Shown: piece after piece, positions 7,101 to 17,259 of the stretch
Position numbering within the stretch: position 1 is the stretch's first letter
How the letters are laid out: every line of letters starts with the position of its first letter
Assembly (NCBI GenBank): GCA_933228675.1
Contig: OW121741.1
Location: 119,209,564 to 119,273,563 of the forward strand
Source: Stomorhina lunata
Lineage: Eukaryota > Arthropoda > Insecta > Diptera > Rhiniidae
DNA: 64,000 nt
Reading direction: 5' to 3'
Program-made: the position numbers and the translations under genes
The notes under the pieces: generated by a model
Databases searched by the model: none
Told to the model about the DNA's origin: nothing
The model's input: only the letters and a program-made list of their open reading frames with translations

Positions 7101-9378
7101 GAGTATTAGAAGTGACATTGGTCATTTGATTGAGAGTCGAATATTCAGTGATGACTCTGTCATATTCTGACTTCAGTTGGGGATTTTTTAAAAGTCTACA
7201 TTCGTTTCTCAGAAATTGGGAAAGGGCTATATGACGCGATGATCCGATTTTCATATCTACTGGATACTCCCGCCGAAAAGGAAGCGAAACCGTAAAACGA
7301 CCATCGCTGTTGCGGTACGTGGTAGATTTATACACATTCTCGCAGTGTAGGTCTTCGTCAGAGAGTCGTGGTTTCCTTGGTGTCTCTTCAAGCTCCCAGA
7401 ATCTTTGCAGTTGATCGTCGAGAGCGATGGCATTATAGAATGACGAAACTGATTGGAGATGACTCCTAGTTACAAGTTTCCCAGTAATAATCCATCCGAA
7501 GACAGTGTGTTGAGCGACTAAGGAGCGATCATTATCCCATCGAAGACCATTTTTCAGGATTTTCGGGTAAATATCTCCGCCAAGTAGAAGTTCAACCTCT
7601 GAACGCTGGTGAGAGTGAGTATCAGCAAGCTTCAAATTGGAAAACTCACTATTTCTTAAGCCTGATATCGGGTAGTGGGGGAGTTGACCAGTGAGTTTTT
7701 TGACGACCAAAGCATCGGTGCAGGTTTCAAAAGAATCATCAATAGGCGATCCAATACGGATGTAGCATAGGTGTGTAGAGGTCGCTGTTATTGCTTCATT
7801 CAAGCCGTGTATCTGCGTGTGTGACGATCGACTTCTCAAGGCAAGTTTGGTTTGTAGACGTTTCGAAATAAACGTAGCTTCAGACGCGGAATCTATCAGT
7901 GCACGTACGGTGTGTTTTAAGTCATTGCTATAGACATCGACGAGTGCAGTACCGAGTAAAACTGTTGAATTCGAAGCGGACTGTAGTTGCGTGGAATAAC
8001 TTTGGCGCGAATGGGCTGCAGCTTCAGCTGAAGTAGACGGATTCATATTCAATGGGGGGTTAGAAACTGGAGGAGTACTCGAGTTGGTATTGGGGTTTAT
8101 AGTTGCAGTCTTATTCGCTTGGGGGTTAGTGTTCGATACGGCAGTTGTGCGATGAAGCAACGAATGATGCTTTTGTTTGCATATATGACAAACATATTGG
8201 CTCCTACATTTCTTGAACTCATGGGACGTTCCAAGGCAATTAGTACACCGTTTGTGCTGTTTGACGATAGCGAAACGTTCTTCAATAGACATTCCAAGAA
8301 ATGAGGGACAGAGACGAAGGGGGTGTACATTGGGACAAATAGAACATTTTCCAGGTTGGTCCAATGAAACATTATTATTATATGTATTCACTTTCCTTTT
8401 GTCCGAAAAGTTTTGGGGCTTAGATTTGGTGAATTTATTGTAGTTTGAGCTATTGGGGTTAGCAAATGTGGTACGAATGTCAGCAACTGATTCCAGAGTT
8501 TGGAATCTTGAAGTCAGGAAAGCATCCATTTGTTTCCAAGTAGGTAGCTCGGTATTGTGTGGGAGTGACTGTTCCCATAAACTCAACGTGATTTCCGGAA
8601 GACAAGTGGAGCAAATGTAGACAAATATGATGTCCCAATTAGCTGTATCGATCTTCAACAGAGTTAGATTGGTCACACAATCGTTTATTGTCCTCTGTAT
8701 CTTCCTGATGTTACTTCCTGTTTCCTTATAAATGGGGGTTAAGTTGAACAATGTTTTCAATTGGGCGTTGATAAGGATTCTCTTGTTTTCATACCGATTG
8801 ACGAGGTTTTGCCATGCCATTTCAAAACCCTCATTGGTAATGGGACAGGTCTTAAGCAACTCGCGAGCCTCTTCTTGTGTTTTCTTTATAAGGTGGCACA
8901 TCTTCTCAACTGGGGATAGTCGTTTGCTATTTCGATATAGGGCAGTGAACATATCGCGGAACGTTGGCCATGACTGGTAATCGCCATGAAACACCTCGGT
9001 GTCACAAGGGGGTAACGATATGTGGGGAGTAGTCTCAACCGAAGAAGTAGGTGGGGGGTTTTGGACGGTACTAGTACCCAATCGGTGGCAAAGATCATCC
9101 AAAAGTTCGTTAGACCTTGATAAGACCTTAACATGGGCCTCGAAAGTGGAGTAGAAACGGGATTTGAGAGTTTCAACCTGAACTTCTTCTTCCAGTTCGT
9201 TGAACTTGTTTAATATTTCGTCATAACACGACCTAAACACAGACCAAAGGCGCACAATCTCATCCTTTTGGATCTCCAGTGTATGCAATGAGTGTCTCTC
9301 AATGGGGATTGTGTCGAAGTATGCCTGAAATTCTACGACCCGATCGGAAGCGCGAATAAAAGCATCTAATATTGACAT
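4105..9378 (-). CDS. BEL/Pao element 1 Gag-Pol polyprotein, full-length frame
   Basis: A single 1757-residue frame encodes the replication proteins of an LTR retrotransposon. Order: a Gag N-terminal region with a DUF1759-like segment (about 120-300, SLPPCDTEVFHGDYQSWPTF); nucleocapsid zinc knuckles C345-C348-H352-C357, C378-C381-H386-C391 and C397-C400-H404/405-H409; a protease of DUF1758 type with D496 in ALIDSASEATF; reverse transcriptase with D828 (SDIEKMYRQ) and YVDD at 904-907; the Pao-type A17 region near 985-1030; RNase H with D1082, E1125 or E1130, D1155 and D1201; the integrase zinc site H1388, H1393, C1423, C1426; the integrase core D1458, D1524, E1577; and a DUF5641-like tail. All key residues are present and no stop interrupts it, so this copy may be coding-competent. 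The ATG at 9378 matches the start of element 2's Gag by alignment (FIRASDRVV). Its 5' LTR was not found. Confidence 0.95.
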   Translation of the reverse strand: MSILDAFIRASDRVVEFQAYFDTIPIERHSLHTLEIQKDEIVRLWSVFRSCYDEILNKFNELEEEVQVETLKSRFYSTFEAHVKVLSRSNELLDDLCHRLGTSTVQNPPPTSSVETTPHISLPPCDTEVFHGDYQSWPTFRDMFTALYRNSKRLSPVEKMCHLIKKTQEEARELLKTCPITNEGFEMAWQNLVNRYENKRILINAQLKTLFNLTPIYKETGSNIRKIQRTINDCVTNLTLLKIDTANWDIIFVYICSTCLPEITLSLWEQSLPHNTELPTWKQMDAFLTSRFQTLESVADIRTTFANPNSSNYNKFTKSKPQNFSDKRKVNTYNNNVSLDQPGKCSICPNVHPLRLCPSFLGMSIEERFAIVKQHKRCTNCLGTSHEFKKCRSQYVCHICKQKHHSLLHRTTAVSNTNPQANKTATINPNTNSSTPPVSNPPLNMNPSTSAEAAAHSRQSYSTQLQSASNSTVLLGTALVDVYSNDLKHTVRALIDSASEATFISKRLQTKLALRSRSSHTQIHGLNEAITATSTHLCYIRIGSPIDDSFETCTDALVVKKLTGQLPHYPISGLRNSEFSNLKLADTHSHQRSEVELLLGGDIYPKILKNGLRWDNDRSLVAQHTVFGWIITGKLVTRSHLQSVSSFYNAIALDDQLQRFWELEETPRKPRLSDEDLHCENVYKSTTYRNSDGRFTVSLPFRREYPVDMKIGSSRHIALSQFLRNECRLLKNPQLKSEYDRVITEYSTLNQMTNVTSNTHCPTYYLPHHAVIKPESTTTKLRVVFNASSPSSNGRSLNDLLYPGPTLQADLIILILRWRLFRYVFNSDIEKMYRQILVNPSHTPFQRIIFRRSPEEDPQDFELNTVTFGVNCAPYLAIRTLLELAKICEQTNPTVSNILRNYMYVDDVLAGAHTLSSALKARNELIDVLQSAGFALRKWTANHEYLLKDLNPDHLLGTEFLKLSDSSTTKTLGLRWNAGNDNFYFLLKNYPDRDSVTKRSVLSEIAKLFDPAGWLAPKIIVAKIIMQQIWRDETDWDEDLKETTLQQWREFLDDYPNIEDIKIPRYVDFDPSYAIELHGFCDASEKAYATTLYIRAENQGCVSTHLLVAKTKVAPVKFVSLPRKELCGAELMAKMIYSIQSELNLKDLKLFLWTDSTIVLAWLQKPPNRWKTFVENRVSSIIEKVGSQSWSHVDSKSNPADLATRGLTLSQLRSNQLWWHGPTWLRLPHSQWPINSGTFSTEEEAKPIQVHVNQLYNTDILNNFSEFPRAMRVICWIFRFYYRCNKNLHHLLQTSEELTRLELENAKSKMIIASQKLYFEHEYDLLSKGLEIPRKSSLLTFNPFIDPNGIIRINGRLTNSPSLNYDERSPILLPYHARYTRLFLTYLHKYSIHGQNALLYRLMRQYYYVPRLKTLIKSIISGCRTCVIQKRQKSQQIMAALPPERTTMSRPFTNTGVDFAGPFDLKTYAGRGCKMTKGYVLVFICFSTKAIHLEATTEISTQAFLAAFARFFSRRGSPNAMYSDNGTAFVGASHILDTDKAHFVSHIRKNLLDQQAVAPLEWHFIPPGAPHMGGLWEAGVKSFKMHLKRVSNSQSFTFEEFSTLLARIEACLNSRPLSPNSDNPTDLSALTPGHFLIGGPLLSPAEPNLSDHSLSYVNRWQKLKVLHHHFAARWKEEYLKELHKRFKWKHPQRDYAIGDLVIIRQDNLPPTQWRLGRIEKVIRGTDNHIRVAEIRTANGIVTRPIVKLVLLPNPEQL

Positions 9379-10860
9379 ATTAAAACTTCTGATGTAGGCA
9401 ATGGGTAAAAATATATATTAGATACGAGTGAAGTCAAAAGGCGAACCAAATCGAAAATATTTCCAAAAGATTTCAATTTATAAATAATTCCGCTTAAACC
9501 AAAAGCCAAAATATTTGAAAAATGTGACAAGCTATTTTCAAGATATTGTTTAGGTCCGTTCAAGTAACAAGTGGGGTATATTTTCAACAAATTTTCAAAA
9601 TATAGTTTATATAAAAGTAAATAAATGTGTAAGTGCAAAGAGTGTGCAAAGATTGTACAGTATTATTGATGCTTTTATTTTCTTTATTTTTAAATTGATT
9701 TGTTTGATAATTTTAGTGCAATATAATTATTTGTAGTTTTTAGAAGTTGTTTTAGATAATTTTGAAATTTTGAATTAATATATTTTTAATTTGAGTTTAC
9801 TTTAAAAGTGAAAAATTAATTTATATTAAAGTTATAGTAGTTTAATCAATCTGTGATATTTTAGATAATTTGTAGCAAAACGGTGATTTTTTATACCAAG
9901 ATCGTATTTAATATGTAGATTAAATTAAAAAATGTGTTAATTTATAATTTATTTTATTTATTTTATTTATTTTATTTATTTTATTTATTTTATTTATTTT
10001 ATTTTACATAAAATTGTTTATGTAGCAATTGTTCTTTTTACAACGAAATGTTTACTGGGATTGTAAAAGATACTTTTAACTTACAGATATTGCATGAAAA
10101 GATACATACAGCAAAAAAAAATAAAAATGTAAACAATATAAAAAACTCCTTTGTTTTGTTTACATTTAACTTTCTGTTAAGTTATGTATGTTAAGTTGTG
10201 TGTGTATGATTAATACGTTTTATGTTTTTACTTCTTTTGTTTTCTTCCTTATTTCTTGTTGGAGATGAGTTTGAACTTCTCTCTGTTGATCTCTAACAGT
10301 AGTTGAGCGAGAGTGGTTCGAAAGAATGAGAGAACCGTCTGTTAATCTGTTTGATTCTGTGTTAATTTCGTATGATCACAGAATGGTTTTGAACTTGTTG
10401 GCCGCAAACGATATTTTATTATTTTAACTCATTTAGCACTCAATAAACAATATTATTTCGGTTTGTGGAAATCGTTTCTTATTATGGGGGGATATTTTTT
10501 AGAACATGAAAGTAACTGTCTACATAAACGATTTGTTGTTGCACTTTTTTTTTTTTTTCACTTTACTCTTTGCACTTTTATGAATTTTGTTTAAAAACGT
10601 TTATTTAAAAATGACAAAGGAACAATTACTTACTTGTCTTTTTGTTTTGTTACTTAGGGGTTTCTTCAAATATGTATGTGGCTAACTTCACAATAATAAT
10701 GATGACAATTATGATGATATTGATGAAGATTATTTTAATGCTGTGATTTGTGATTTTGATGATGAATTTTGATAAATTTTTGTTTTAGACTTTAAAGATG
10801 GTAATCCAAATTTTCTAAATTTTTTAGGGGGTTGTTGTGATAATCCACGGGGGTGTTTTC
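9379..10860 (-). other. Presumed leader of the minus-strand element 1; no 5' LTR recognised
   Basis: By analogy with element 2, whose leader is 1412 nt, this stretch should hold the 5' untranslated region. On the minus strand a candidate 5' splice site, CAA|GTAAGT, has its GT at 10633-10632. That is 1255 nt before the ATG, against 1190 nt for the donor in element 2. I compared the stretch with the LTR at 2544-2850 and saw no match, so the 5' LTR is missing, highly diverged, or the element end is truncated. It also holds a 9-bp microsatellite and GAT-rich runs near 10,695-10,770. No host gene is seen. Confidence 0.4.
9948..10010. repeat. TTTTATTTA microsatellite, 9-bp unit
   Basis: About six near-perfect copies of TTTTATTTA in tandem. 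Simple AT-rich repeat with no coding potential. Confidence 0.85.
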
Positions 10861-10924
10861 TGTAAGAAAATTATTTGAGAAGAAATATTTGCAAGTCCTT
10901 TGGCTCCGGTTAGAAGGACCAGAA

Positions 10925-11540
10925 TGTTGGGAGTAGGGTGCAACAAAGAAGTTTTTTTAAGAAAAATTTATGCAGAAAACTTTTCGATAGAAAGATTTCT
11001 ATAAAAAATTTCCAATAGAATTTTTTTGATAGAAATTTTTCTATATAAGATTTTTCCGCAGAAAAATTTCTAAAGAAAGTTTTTTGATTCAAAAATTTCA
11101 ATAGAGAACTTTTTGATTAAAAAATTTTTGTAGAAAAATTTTCGATAGAAACATTTCTATAGAAAAATTTTCGATAAAAAAATTTCTATAGAAAATTTTT
11201 CGATAGGAAAGTTTCTGTAAAAAATTTTTCGATAGGAAAATTTCTGTAAACAATTTTTTGACACAAAAATTTCTATAGAAAATTTTTTGATTTAAAAATT
11301 TTATCGACAATTTTTTGGTAGAAAAATTGATTTAAAAAATTTTCGAGTAAAATTTCAATAGAAATATTTCTGTAAAAAATTTTTCGATATGAAAATTTCT
11401 ATAAAAAAAATTTTTCTATATAAAAATTTCTATAGAAAATTATTTGATATAAAAATTTGTGTAGCAAATTTTTAGGAAATTTTTCGTTATTATATTTCTG
11501 TAGAAAATTTTTTGATAGGAAATTTTGTCTATAGGATTAA
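10925..11540. repeat. Degenerate tandem array, unit about 28 bp, CTATAG/CGATAG cores
   Basis: Alternating half-units such as AAAATTTCTATAGAAAA and TTTTTCGATAGAAA recur with many substitutions. It is the first and most eroded member of the A/T-tract dyad arrays of this window. Small open frames in it are rich in F, K, N and I and are not genes. Confidence 0.8.
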
Positions 11541-13369
11541 AATACTAAACAAAGAATTAAAGATCGTTAGACAATTTTTGTTATTTAAAACATGTATGAA
11601 ACTTGTAAATCAAGTGACCGGTGTAATTATTTTAGTTTTTTTGTTATTTAATTTTAACTAAATATACAAAATTTTGTATCAAGAGATAAATTTTTTAAAC
11701 ATACATATGTGTTATACCGATCCTTATTTTACATTTTTGGAATATTTTTTAAGGAAATATTTATTTTGGTGTTCATAAACGAAATTTTATTAAAATTGAA
11801 AAATTTTGCCATATCTCTATACAGTCTCAAAATAGAAAGCAAAAACTTTTGCAAGAAAAAACAAGCAGGAATGTATTAAAATCAGTAAAGCCTAACCTGT
11901 TGAAACCCTAGACCATTAGAGTCAAACGTGTTTTAATCATACATCGTACTAAAATTTTCTTAAGACTTATCTTAACCATTTCCGGCATTAGCAATAATGT
12001 CTTATATGGATCGATTTTAACGAAATTTGGGTAATGTGATTTTTGTTTATCTCAACATATTTTCTACATTTCCATATTGAGTCTAAACTTTCAAGCGAGG
12101 TATACGAAATAATAAACCAAATTTAATAGCAACGATCCCACTACGAAATGTCTGTATTATTTTTGATAAAACCTAAAAACTGTATGATCTTTAAGGACTA
12201 ACATAAAAAATTTCATCGAAATCGTAGATGATGAGGTTCATTATCCTTTCCACCTATGCTGATATAGGGTATTAAAAGACTTAAAAAAAAATTCTCATAA
12301 CCACAAAAAATATTGACTGCAACAAATTTATAAAAGCAAATTTAAATAACATTTAAGATAATTACAAAAAAGAACGTTAAAAATCATAAAAAAGGAAACA
12401 TGAACATATGAACACAAATTAATAAAAATTCTGAGAAAAGTTGCTTGCCCGGGAAGACAGTACAAAAAAAAAAACAAATAAAGTTTTTTAAACAAGAATT
12501 TTTTTAAGGCGAAACGCAAATATTGAAAACATGTTTAAGAGTCATTTATTATTAATATGTTTATGTATAAAAACCATTAAAATTTAAATGACCTTTAATG
12601 TAAATTACTTATAGCCAGGCACTTTCCCGCTCTGGCCCTTAACAACCACTGTTTATTATGCCAATAATGATGACAAAGTATTTATACATAAAAAATGCAT
12701 AAAATGTACAAACAATCAGAGAAAGAACAAAAATTAAGTGAAAATTTATTCTACCTTTTATGGCATATGTGCGAGTGTTAAAAATACATTAAAATTTACA
12801 TACATATATATACTCAAAAATTTGCATATATTTATGTATATGTAGTTTAAATGCGCTTTTTTCATATACTTAAAATATAAGGATACACACACATACATAC
12901 ATATGTATCTATATATACATAAGTGTCAGAAAAAAAATGCAACATAGTTGTAAAAAACGAATGACTTTGACAATGCAGTTGTGAAATTTTATGGGATGCT
13001 TTTTATTTCTTTACTTAAATTGTTTCCATGGCACAAAATAAATATTTAAAGCAATCGAAAAACAGTTGCAGGGATTTAAATTTTTTTTTAAATATAAGTT
13101 TTTTCGAAAAATTAGGTTTAATCAGGCTTGAGTTCATTTAACTTTCAAATTATTAATTTTGAAAATTTGAAAAGTAATTGTGGAGAAAAACTGAAAAAAT
13201 TATTTTTGAACGCGGCTCAGTGGATTGCAATTTCTGTCCCGCCACAGGACGTCATCAGCACTTAGCGCCCTCTTTAAGCAAATCAATTTAATTTCAATTA
13301 ATTTATTTAAATATCATCTTTTTTTTTCATTTATTCAAGAAAAAATGGGTAATAGACAAAAAATAGATA
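11541..13369. other. AT-rich spacer with a possible old repeat remnant
   Basis: No supported gene. About 11,930-12,280 has the look of a worn dispersed repeat (phrases such as GAAATTTGGGTAATG and CTGATATAGGGTATTA), similar in style to the family at 16.5 and 25.7 kb. The rest is unstructured, with short CATA runs near 12,890. Confidence 0.4.
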
Positions 13370-14923
13370 AGAGTTGGCCAAAGACATAGCTTAGGATATA
13401 AACAAAGATAAAGACTAAGTCAGAAAATAACAAATAGACTAAGACATATACATAGGTTAAGATATAGACGAAGACACAGACTAAGACATAGACTAAGACA
13501 TAGACGAAGACACAGCCTAAGACATAGACTAAGACATAAACTAAGACATAGACAAAGAGATAGACTTAGACATAGGCTAAGACAAGACTAAGACATAGAC
13601 TAAGACAAAGACAAAGACAAAGACAAAGACAAAGACAAAGACAAAGACAAAGACTAAGACACAGACTAAGACATAGACTAAGACATAGACTAAGACATAG
13701 ACTTAGACATAGACTAAGACATAGACTAAGACATAGACTAAGACATAGACTAAGACATAGACTAAGACATAGACTAAGACATAGACTAAGACATAGACTA
13801 AGACATAGACTAAGACATAGACTAAGACATAGACTAAGACATAGACTAAGACATAGACTAAGACATAGACTAAGACATAGACTAAGACATAGACTAAGAC
13901 ATAGACTAAGACATAGACTACGACATAGACTAAGACATAGACAAAGACATAGACTAAGACATAGACTAAGACATAGACTAAGACATAGACTAAGACATAG
14001 ACTAAGACATAGACTAAGACATAGACTAAGACATAGACTAAGACATAGACTAAGACATAGACTAAGACATAGACTAAGACATAGACTAAGACATAGACTA
14101 AGACAAAGACTAAGATATAGACTAAGACAAAGACTAAGACATAGACTAAGACATAGACTAAGACATAGACTAAGACATAGACTAAGACATAGACTAAGAC
14201 ATAGACTAAGACATAGACTAAGACATAGACTAAGACATAGACTAAGACATAGACTAAGACATAGACTAAGACATAGACTAAGACATAGACTAAGACATAG
14301 ACTAAGACATAGACTAAGACATAGACTGAGACATAGACTAAGACATAGACTAAGACATAGACTAAGACATAGACTAAGACATAGACTAAGACATAGACTA
14401 AGACATAGACGAAGACATAGACTAAGACATAGACTAAGACATAGACTAAGACATAGACTAAGACATAGACTAAGACATAGACTAAGACATAGACTAAGAC
14501 ATAGACTAAGACATAGACTAAGACATAGACTAAGACATAGACTAAGACATAGACTAAGACATAGACTAAGACATAGACTAAGACATAGACTAAGACATAG
14601 ACTAAAACATAGACTAAGACATAGACTAAGACATAGACTAAGACATAGACTAAGACATAGACTAAGACATAGACTAAGACATAGACTAAGACATAGACTA
14701 AGACATAGACTAAGACATAGACTAAGACATAGACTAAGACATAGACTAAGACATAGACTAAGACATAGACTAAGACATAGACTAAGACATAGACTAAGAC
14801 ATAGACTAAGACATAGACTAAGACATAGACTAAGACATAGACTAAGACATAGACTAAGACATAGACTAAGACATAGACTAAGACATAGACTAAGACATAG
14901 ACTAAGACATAGACTAAGACATA
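13370..14923. repeat. 12-bp minisatellite GACTAAGACATA, main block
   Basis: The unit is GACTAAGACATA. From about 13,690 to 14,920 whole 60-base rows repeat in register, showing an exact 12-bp period with rare substitutions. The left edge (13,370-13,680) is degenerate, with ACAAAG variants near 13,600. Long minus-strand frames of Leu-Val-Tyr-Val or Leu-Ser-Leu-Cys repeats are products of a period divisible by three, not proteins. Confidence 0.95.
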
Positions 14924-15162
14924 CAGGTATGTGATGGACATTTTCGTTTTGAAATCGATCGATTTCAGACATTTTTTTGGCTATTTTTCGGTTATTTCCC
15001 CCAAAAATAATGAAAATTTTGGCTTTAATCCTTTTGAATAATATTTTATCTTTCATTTGGTTTGAGTTTTTTGGGGAAATAACCGAAAATCTCAAAAATA
15101 TATCTCAAAAATATATCTGAAATCGATCGATTTGAAAACGATCGTTTTCCATCACATACCTG
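14924..15162. mobile_element. 239-bp MITE-like inverted-repeat element inside the minisatellite
   Basis: The ends are CAGGTATGTGATGGA and its exact complement TCCATCACATACCTG. The inverted symmetry continues inward through AAATCGATCGATTT at both ends. It is flanked by ATA on each side (14,921-14,923 and 15,163-15,165). Removing the element and one ATA restores the 12-bp register exactly, so ATA is the target duplication. It has no ORF, so it is non-autonomous. The superfamily is not assigned; a 3-bp duplication is compatible with PIF/Harbinger or CACTA types. Confidence 0.8.
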
Positions 15163-15395
15163 ATAGACTAAGACATAGACTAAGACATAGACTAAGACAT
15201 AGACTAAGACATAGACTAAGACATAGACTAAGACTAAGACGTAGACTAAGACGTAGACTAAGACGTAGACCAAGACATACACTAAGACATACACTAAGAC
15301 ATACACTAAGACATAAACTAAGACATACACTAAGCCATACACTAAGACATACACTAAGACATACACTAAGACATACACTAAGACGTACCCTTAGT
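15163..15395. repeat. 12-bp minisatellite, distal block
   Basis: GACTAAGACATA units resume after the inserted element. They then drift to GACTAAGACGTA and ACTAAGACATAC variants before ending at about 15,395. Same family as the main block. Confidence 0.9.
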
Positions 15396-15401
15396 AAAAT
15401 A

Positions 15402-15790
15402 CCCTGCAGTAAATGCCGTCAGAGAAACAATACTGTTTTGCTATTGACAATGTCTCCAGTACTACTTGCCTATTTTGCCCCATCCAATGTTATCTACTAT
15501 TGACATTTAACATTTAGAGTTCCTACGAAATCTACCAGTAGACATTACCACTATTTACTTTGTATTGACTTTGTAGTTCTTTTGGTCCAAATGGAGACAT
15601 TGGGATCAAATCGGGGCCTATTGATATACATATATGTTGACACATTCGTTGACAATGTCACCAGATATATACTAGAATAGTTGTCTCTATATATTCACTA
15701 TTTCAGTACTGAACTAAAATTGGGGACATTTGAATTGATGTTACACAAAGTGTTGACATGGAGACACATGACCCCAGTTTTACTACAGGG
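15402..15790. mobile_element. Candidate MITE with CCCTG(C/T)AGTAAA termini and TA flanks
   Basis: The left end CCCTGCAGTAAA and the right end, whose complement reads CCCTGTAGTAAA, form inverted termini with one mismatch, each flanked by TA (15,400-15,401 and 15,791-15,792). The 389-bp interior has no ORF but repeats phrases like TTGACAATGTC and GACATGGAGACA. A TA target fits Tc1/mariner-type MITEs. The evidence is the short termini only. Confidence 0.45.
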
Positions 15791-15792
15791 TA

Positions 15793-16489
15793 TCTAAAAC
15801 CAATATTAACATTTTTATAACTCGTTTTGACTTTTATACGATAAAATAATAATATCCTCAGATTTTACTAACAAATCAAATTATTGACATTTTCAATACT
15901 GAATTATTACTTACATTTTATTGTTTTCTTTTTTGTAGTTTAAATGCCATATTCCTCTTCATTTTATTAAAAAATCCTCTAACAAATTGTAAAAGTTATT
16001 GCTTTGCCCGGCCAATTGTCGGAGTAACAAATCATTTTCTGGCCGAACGTTTCTCGCCATCATTTAATTTCTTTTTTATGGGTTTGTAAATTTTGTGATG
16101 TAACATTTTATTATTAAATATTTTTATTGCCCTAGTGTGCGTCCGAAACAACAAATGTAAAAGGCATAAAACAGGGAAAAGTTAATGCATTACAAAGCAA
16201 ATAAACAAATTAACATAATAATTTGCATAAATACATTTTATTTTTTTATTGGTTGCTAAAATGTTGGAGTGGAAAAAATTCGTAGTATAGAAGTTTTACT
16301 ATTTTTTGGCGTAATAAAAGAATTTAATAGCATCGATATGTTGTCTTTAAGAAAAAGTTTTACTTTATTTTGTTTTAATGAGAATTTTTTAAATTTGTTT
16401 TTGTTTTAGGTCTTAGACTATAAATAGCCCCATGCCTTAGTAATTTTCTTATATGTCCTACATAATTTCAAATTTTTGATCATTTAAAA
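15793..16489. other. AT-rich spacer
   Basis: I see no gene, tandem repeat or clear element here. Confidence 0.5.
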
Positions 16490-17240
16490 TTTGTTTGTTA
16501 TAAATAGGCATAGGCAGCCTGTACCACCAGAAGCCGAAAACTCATAAAAATATTTGTCTTAGACCCACTCAGAATCACTTTCTGAGTCGATTTAGCGATG
16601 TCCGTCCGTCCGTCTGGCTGGCTGGACCCCCATGTAAACATTGTAATCAAACTACAGGTCGCAATTCTAAAGATAATTTGATGAAATTTGACACAGATCA
16701 TTTTTTTGTTAATGGGACCATGGCTATTGAAATTGGTCAAAATCGGTCCATTATTTATGGTACCTCCCAAAGGTTCCACTTCCCAGAATTGATATGTTGG
16801 CCACAAAAATTAATATTTTTTCAAGAAGTTGAAAAAAAAAATACTGCTTATGTAAACTTAAATAACTGTACTAAATTTCGTTGAAATTGGTTCACATTTG
16901 AACATAGCTGTCATACAAACTCTTTTCTCAAAACGCACTAAATGGGACAAAATTCACTAAAACGCTCGTAAATCCGAAGATAATGAGAATTTTAAGTTTA
17001 GTTTTTGCATACATAATTTTTGTAACAACTGTAATCAATTTGCAAAATTTCGAGATAATCGAGCTCTCATATAAGTCCAAATGACGGAAACAGCATAAAT
17101 GTATAAGTTTTGAGACTATGTTTGTATGATGGCAAATATTTGTCTTTATACAGGAAAAATAACACCTTTGACCTTAGTGGTGAAGGGTATCGTATGGTCG
17201 GGCATGACCGACTATAGCAATTTCTTACTTGTTTTTTATA
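16490..17240 (+). repeat. Dispersed repeat family, copy 1 (TCCG-containing, terminal hairpin)
   Basis: Shares many blocks with 25,691-26,475: ATATTTGTCTTAGACCCA, CTTTCTGAGTCGATTTA, the GTCCGTCCGT run with GGCTGGCTGGACCCC, CAGGTCGCAATTCTAAAG, TATAAGTCCAAATGACGG, and the end AAGGGTATCGTATGGTCGG. The last part forms a hairpin (GGTCGG with CCGACT). Similar phrases are common in Drosophila dispersed repeats, from general recall. A 102-codon minus-strand frame across it is not a gene. Confidence 0.75.
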
Positions 17241-17259
17241 TTTTTTCGATACAGACATT

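Noticed and set aside
13370..14920. CRISPR-like or telomere-like array
   Set aside because: The 12-bp units are contiguous with no unique spacers, and the unit does not resemble a telomeric repeat.
13566..15378. Long minus-strand open frames of Leu-Val-Tyr-Val and Leu-Ser-Leu-Cys repeats (over 400 codons)
   Set aside because: They come from the 12-bp minisatellite, whose period is divisible by three and lacks stops in two minus-strand frames. No codon-level constraint is visible, and the frames run through the array into unrelated sequence.
16498..16806. 102-codon minus-strand frame containing DGRTDIAKS
   Set aside because: It lies within the dispersed TCCG repeat and reads through its TCCG run. 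The second copy of the repeat does not keep the frame.
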